A program made the position numbers and the translations under genes. A stretch of 64,000 nucleotides of DNA from Phylloscopus collybita (lineage: Eukaryota; Chordata; Aves; Passeriformes; Phylloscopidae). Location of the stretch: contig JAJNNQ010000003.1 of NCBI GenBank assembly GCA_027886175.1, positions 22,671,501 through 22,735,500 of the forward strand. The letters are read 5' to 3'. Within the stretch, counting starts at the first letter, position 1, and each line of letters starts with the position of its first letter. This document shows, in pieces, positions 57,801-64,000 of this stretch. Under the pieces are notes generated by a model. It was not told the origin of the DNA. It saw nothing but the letters and a program-made list of their open reading frames with translations, and did not search any database.

Positions 57801-59537
57801 AGTCTGTACTCACTGCCTCACGCTGACCATTGCTGAACTGTAAGAATCCATCCAAAACACAGATCTTTAAAAAAAACATCCAACAGTGTCAAGCATCAAG
57901 ACTTTTACAGGGACATAGAGGGCCAAGATCACTAAAATGCTTCATGTCGAAGTGCTTTTCTCTCTTGAGCAGCTAATGTATCTGTCAGGACAACAAAATA
58001 AGGCAAAATAAAAATAAAATTGCCTTTGCAGATCCGCCACTGACTCAGCTACAGCTCAAACACTTTAGGTACAAACTGAAATCACTGACCTAATTATAAG
58101 GCAGAAATAATGCCAACCTCTCTTCCTCCCATCTTCCCCAGCAGTCTGGGAACTCAAAGGAAAACGCCAGAAAGCACTTTTCTCCTTGATGCTTTTGCTA
58201 CAGAAAATCAAATGCCTTAAGAACAAAGGGCTGTAGGGGAAGATGCAGCAGGCAAAGGGAGAATCACCTGTGAGTTCCTTACCCTGGCATTGCACAGATG
58301 AGCCCCCAATCTTTCCTACTAGCATTGCTCACTGCTTAGAGGGCACCTGCCAAAAAACCTCAAGGGTTAAGCAGGGACTGAAAAAGGAAAGACACTGGTC
58401 CTGTTCCCTTCTGAGTATTCTACATAAAAATAAGTAATTTACGCTTTCATATGGAAACTCAAATGACAAAAGATACCAGACAATAAGAAACGGTAACTTC
58501 GGACTGAAAAAAATGAAGGGGAAATTCAGGCAAGGAAAAAGAGGGGGGGGTGGAAAAGGGCCTATGTATCTGTAATATTCAATTATTCAGGGCTTGGCCC
58601 TCTGAGATATTCAGCAGGTTTTTCAAGGCAAGAAAAAAAAATGAGCTTACTGTGATTTTAATGGTATGACTCTAAGCCTATTCTCAGTAGTAATTCTGTT
58701 GAAAAACACCACCTCCAGGTTAAAGAGCATATTTAATTATGTTCTATGAACAGCATGGAAAATGTACGAAAAATACAAACACAAAATTGTTCCTTGCAAC
58801 ACACAACCAATGTCCCTGTTTTCGAACTGCAGATAGTTCAGGATGCTCAGGAAAGTAAGGACATGACAAGTTCAAGAGAATTTTAACCCACGGTTCCCCA
58901 TTATTATATTGAAAAAAGAGCCAGTAAGCAATAATCTCTCTTGGGATTCTTTTCAAGAAATTTTGCTTTATTGCCATTATAAAATGGTACTTCTTAGCTC
59001 TACCAGTTTCTTTTTAGAAATTAGATTTGTGTACTTTTTAAGAAACCAAGATGAAACACATTAAATTTTAATATTGCATGCAAAGTTTCAGAAAGAGATA
59101 GGACGGAATTTAATCCCTCTAAGATTAAATATCTGTCTGAGCCTTTGTCAGTGAACATCTGTAACACACTACAAAAGATGAGGAAGCTGCTAATTTCCCA
59201 TTAAAAAGCAATTTTAAATATGTTATATGTATGCACAGTATATAACGTGCCTATTTTTATTACTAAGAAATAAAAAAAAAAGTAGTAGATTTTTACTGTC
59301 TACTTGTACTGATCACTGGATGTCATAAAACACTTTGTTAGGCACAGCTTTGGAAAAATTAGTGGCTTGGCAGGTGCCAGCCAAATGGGTTTGCAATCCT
59401 CCCAAACTACATCTCAGTAAAACACTTGTGAGAGAGGCAGCTCTTCAGCCACCAGTGCTGATTGGTAAGGTCTGCATAAAATGAAAAGTTATTTCCAAAA
59501 CAGGTCTCAAAATACAGGTATTGAAATGATAGGGAGA
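54831..59537. other. Unique non-coding DNA, nothing recognised
   Basis: AT-rich single-copy sequence. It has a C12 homopolymer at 56192-56203 and an A12-13 run near 56646. Open frames up to 147 codons have no recognisable motif. Confidence 0.45.
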
Positions 59538-60077
59538 TGTTGCATTTTATCTTCTTTTTGCCCGAGTCGGGATTAAATTGGTATTTCTTGTTCAGACTCA
59601 GATGTTTATTAATTCTTATCTATATTACAGCCTCACAAGCTGTGAGTTCCACAGCACTTGCAGCTAACAAACTAAAAAAATGGCCCCTATCTCTCTCTAC
59701 AAGGCCTTTTAAGGATAAATTGTCCAGTTGAGAAATGGCACCTAACTAACTTTTACTTTTAACCCAATAACCAACCACCCATGGCCCACAATGCAGATTT
59801 TTCTACCCAATTACAAAACACCACCCAGACCCATGGAGAAGAACGTGGAAAAAAAGGACTCAGCCTATGCCCTAAATCCTCCATCTTGCTTTATATATAT
59901 TTTATTGTATTCTAAAACCTTAAACTCTAAGCTTTCCACCCTGTGATATCACAGACTTCTATTCAAAGCACACACCCACAATCCCAGTGCTGTCACTCAA
60001 TTTTGGAAGCCTTCTCCATGGCCTCAGGTCAAATGCAGAGTTTGCTTGGGGGTCAGTGCCTGTCAGCACAGAAAGTC
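59538..60077 (-). mobile_element. LTR, family 5, copy 3 (5'-truncated)
   Basis: It matches 54038-54591 from TGTTGCATTTTATCTTC at 59538 to CAGCACAGAAAGTC at 60077. The poly-A signal is intact (TTTATT on plus at 59605-59610). The last ~32 bp of the family on this side, which include the TGTTGGAAC start on the minus strand, are missing. The sequence passes directly into unrelated DNA, so the 5' edge of U3 was deleted or replaced. No target-site duplication is visible. Confidence 0.82.
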
Positions 60078-63000
60078 ACATTAACTGAGTAACTGTGCAC
60101 TCTCACTGGAGGCACACCAAATAGCCTGAAGCCAAAAAAGGTTTGAAGGCAAATGGAGATTCTTGGCCATCGAGCTGAGGTACCTTCCAGTGTCCTCAGT
60201 GTCCTCTTCATGCCTTCCTTTTCTAGTAGGATACAACTGGATACAGCACATAAACCCCAGCAGTGCTGCCATGCAAGGCCAGAAAAGGATTAATGGCACC
60301 AAAAACTCTCTCTTGTTGCCACTAAAACCAACTGTGCTGAGCTGCAAGTCTGCATGGACAGCCCAACCTTTCCTTCTGTCACACACTGAGTCCTTTTTTG
60401 TCCACTCCAGGCTAGATCAATAACACAAAACATCGTCAGTGTGACACCTTATCCCCATTTCAGCTCTGAGCTCTCCCACTGCCATGAGAGCTCTCAAGAG
60501 AGAGCTGCAAATGAAGACCTTTAGTTAGTGTACCTCTCCTGAGACTGTTACTCATGATTGAATTTCATCACTAAAGTGTTGAAACTAAATCCAGCCTTTT
60601 TTCAGAAGTGGCTCAGAATCCTATGACAGGTTCACTTAATTTTCTGTGGCTTTCAGAATGAATTCCATCTTTCTCAGATTGAGAGTTAGTGAGTGCTGGC
60701 ATCTACAGTTCTTTTTTTCCTCATGTAGAGGAGCAGACATAAAGAAGTAAGGGATGGTGGCACCAAATGGTTAAAAAAAAAATGAAGAATTGTGATTGCT
60801 CCAGTGTGTGAAAAAGAGAGTTAATGCACAGGGGATGGAGTCATACCCCAAACAGCTTGTTCTTGAGACACCTCCCTTCTCCCAAGCAAAGAGAACTCTG
60901 ATAAGCCATGGGAGGAACCAAAACTACAAAACTACACAAATGTTGAGAAAGCTGAACTCTGTATTGAAATCCCAGATCTATGTTTATTCCTGGTACTGAC
61001 ACTGTGTCTGTATCTGCCTTCAAACAGGTGTGGGAAAACTGCTCCTGTCTCCTGGGCTAGCTCACAACTCACTGTCTTTACAAAAACTTCCTCAGAGCTG
61101 TACAGTGCCATTAAAAGGAAAGGAAGAACAAGAACACCCAGTACCTGCCCAAGGTACTGAAGTGATGGCCACGGTCTAAAAGTCTCATTTTAAAGGCCAG
61201 GTTTCTCCTACATTCCATATTGTGTGCCTTTGAAACAACTTTTCTAACCTGGGTAAGCGGGACATTTTTGGTCCCTGTGTCCGAGGAGCACTTGGACGTA
61301 AGTCTGGATAGTCCTTGAATCACAGAAGCAATTGAGATGATTAATGGACACCAGGATGGCAGTTTTGACACTGCTCTAAATATGCTTCAGGAGCAGTGAC
61401 ATGCTCTGTACCTGTGTCCCATTCTGCCACTGCTCTTCTATTTCCAAAGAGCAGAGGAGCACTGGCATGCCAGGGAGGCCACCTGGAGAAATCAGAACCC
61501 ATCAGTGGAAGTGTCAGAACATCACAAATGACTTGACCTTTTCCATAGCTCAGTTCCTCCATTCCATTCCATCTTACTTGCTCAAGTAAGGCTTCAAAAG
61601 AAACAGGGATCTGCTTGGTGCCATCTGGATAGTCACATTTTAGAGAGAACATCTGTCACCCAAGAGCAGCACTGGAGATACTGCCCAGGAGGATGTGAGC
61701 TTTTAGCACATTAAGCAAGGATCCTGTGACCCTGGGGGTGAAAGCTCCAGCTCTCTCCTTACCTGACCTCCAAGCACTGGTCCCACCTCCTTCTCTAACC
61801 AGGCAGAGCACTTAAAAGAACCATCTGCATGCTAATGCTCCTCCTGCCCCCCTCGTGGTGCCATCAGCTGTGTGCTGAACAGAATGAAGAACGAATTGCT
61901 CAGAACTTGCCTGTAGCTTTTCCACGCAGGCTTGGAGGTGTGATTTAAAAGCATGGCTTAGAAGCACGTGAAGTTTTTTATAGAGCTTAAAGGGAGCTTA
62001 AACAGCCAGGCCTTTGTTTCAACTTGCATCATCAAGCAGAGTGGAAAATAAAAAAGGATTATGTGACATGCAGAGCAGTCCCAGCTCCAGCCGTTAGTCA
62101 CAGCTAAACGACTTATAATTTGGAAGGGGGAAAAAAAGCCAATACCCAGAGTGAATCAGTATAACCAGCTCCTCCTCTGAGCCCCCTCACCACCATAAAC
62201 AGCTGCTTAACTATTTTCTGGAGCAAGAGGCCCACCTTCCTAATTGCAGAAATCTACTGAGATTCCGAGTTCCTGCTCACACCCAGTGACTGGGTTTGCT
62301 TGAAGGCAGGACTGTTTGTGCTTTGTCCTGGGGGAAGTTGTTAACGCCCAGTTGTTTCCCCCTTCTATTCTCTCCTCAATGACCCCAGGGGAACCTCTGC
62401 ACATGAAAGAGAGTTTTCCTCAAGACAGGAATGCTGCAGCAGCATGCACGATAGAGTAAATCCTGAGGCATCCCAGTACTTTATAACTGACACCTTTGGA
62501 ATTCTCCAGCACTGCCTCCTGTCTATACCATTTCAGGTGTTTTCTGCACATATTACATGATGATTCTCAGAATAACTCAACAAGTCATGGTTTATACAGG
62601 TAGAGCATCCAGCTTGAGTTAATTGCACCTATTTTAACTTGGTTTAGTTTAAACTTTCACAAACATCCCAATGCAAGCGCAGATTCCCGTGAAAAGGAGT
62701 AAAGCGCCACATAAATTCCTTGGTGTGCAAGGAATTCTTCTTATTTCCGTAAGAGAAACCTGTTCTCAGATCCTTTCTGCACTAGGCAAGAGTCTCTAAG
62801 TCTCAATACTAGAGTTGACAAATATAACTGTTCTTTTTGTTCCCATCAGCAGTTACTTCCAGATTTGGGATTGGCTGGGCTTCAATCCAGCAAACAGACT
62901 TTTCATGACAATCCCCAAATAACTCCAGAAGTTCAGAAGAATCAGGAAATATCCTAATTAGGAAAGGGATCAATTCATCCTGCCTGAAGAATTTGGCAGA

Positions 63001-64000
63001 CCAAGCATCCCACATCTCCAGAAGGCTCAAGGAATCCATCCTTCAATTTCTGCAAGGTTTCCAGCTGAGTGATACCCTGACAAGCAGTGCTTCATCATGG
63101 CTCACCACAACCCATGCAGCAGTCAGGACAGGCTGCTGATCATCTAGCACATTTTATAAATTGCAGCTGCACCCCTCCTGCTGTGATTTATATTGTCATT
63201 ACAGTCCAGCTACACCTCAAGTGTTAAGTCATCCCCCTCCAACACCAGCTAGAGCACAAGGAAGAAAATGCTCTCCCCCAAGAAGGCCTTCTGACAGAAA
63301 GCCTTAGGGCAAAGTTATTTCCAAATGGAAGCAGTCACACCGTGGACAGTCTGGAGAAAGATTTACTTCTGCATTTGTTTCAAGGTATTTAGAAAACTGA
63401 TTTAGAAGATCTTTAGTCCTAGTGTTTGACTGAATGACAGGAAATCTCAGTTACCTGAGTGACCTGGTTACACAGTGCAATGCAAGCTCACTGCCCCAGC
63501 AGACCCTGAGACAGGAAAGTCCATCCTGCTGTACAACAGCACATGGATGAGCACTCAGACACATATTGTCATAGATTTGGTGTCCTGGCACATCCCATGG
63601 AGAGCAATTGAGCCTCTGTTTCTGCATTTATAAACAGCACAAATAATATCCCCCTTCAGAATGGCACATGGAGTACCAGTTACACTGCAGAGGAATTTGA
63701 AGAGACAGAGTACGTCCACATTCACATCCTGTTGAATATGGTCCTCAAGAACAACAGCCCTTGCACGCTTTTGCCAGGTAATGGCTTTTCATCTGTAGTT
63801 TGAAGACTGGGATACAAACATTTCCCCATTTCTTGTGCAGGCAATGGACTTCAAAAGAGCTCCAAGGTGACACCACTTTAACAGGCAAAAAACCCCACTA
63901 TTGCTGAAATACTTCAGGTCAGATGGCAAGGAGCATTTTCCCTGAGTATGAAAACCAGTCATGTTCTCTGCTGCCTTTCAGAGATGATACCTGGGCTATT
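60078..64000. other. Unique non-coding DNA, candidate conserved stretches
   Basis: No gene or mobile element was recognised. Two motif-dense stretches, about 61950-62130 and 62590-62720, contain unusually many TTTAT, TTAATTG, CACGTG and CAAAC words and could be conserved non-coding elements. A minus-strand frame at 62809-63039 reads smoothly but is unidentified. Confidence 0.4.

Noticed and set aside
62809..63039. 76-codon minus-strand frame with ordinary-looking composition
   Set aside because: Too short and without any recognised motif. It could be an exon or a decayed element, but nothing supports it.
1..64000. CRISPR arrays, bacterial operons, tRNA and rRNA genes
   Set aside because: No regularly spaced direct repeats with unique spacers and no tRNA or rRNA signatures were seen. 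CR1 and ERV content show a bird nuclear genome.

Overview
This is a gene-free stretch of a vertebrate nuclear genome, almost certainly from a bird and probably a songbird. Three things point there. A CR1 LINE 3' end at 21361-21712 carries the octamer tail and the conserved end of the CR1 reverse-transcriptase ORF. A family with internal ~40-bp units at 36040-37090 closely resembles, from memory, a well-known avian interspersed repeat. At least eight further loci look like avian endogenous retrovirus (ERV) LTRs. I found no operons, CRISPR array, tRNA or rRNA. No reading frame could be recognised as a host protein-coding exon. The sequence reads as intergenic or intronic DNA.

Layout. 0-15.1 kb: solo LTR A (58-639), an inverted ERV2-like LTR (3960-4514), two minus-strand LTR-like elements (8540-8881 and ~11437-11850), a probable old CR1 scrap (~10555-10690), a broken minus-strand env relic (13740-14302) and solo LTR B (14308-15087) lying against it. 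15-33 kb: mostly unique DNA with poly-A tracts, the CR1 3' end, an A/C-rich block, a 175-bp tandem duplication, a 156-bp CTCCTT hexamer array and a perfect 28-bp palindrome. 33-40.6 kb: a second copy of the 4.0-kb LTR family (33429-33888), the avian ~40-bp-unit repeat, solo LTR C (39418-39993) and, 15 bp on, the first of three minus-strand LTRs of another family (40009-40580). 40.6-54 kb: a 47-nt poly-T block and a nested set of near-identical inverted duplications (47411-47524, 49716-49975, 51236-51420). 54-64 kb: the second minus-strand LTR with polypurine tract and the frameshifted end of an env gene still attached (54038-~54830), a truncated third LTR (59538-60077), then unique DNA.

The content is mainly retroviral insertion, solo-LTR formation and decay, plus microsatellites and one local rearrangement. 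The signals most worth a second look are the interlocking inverted duplications at 47-51 kb, the modular LTRs A, B and C (same 5' part, two unrelated 3' ends), the two env relics and the 28-bp palindrome. I found no convincing new functional system. Family assignments rest on motif recognition, because no database search was possible.
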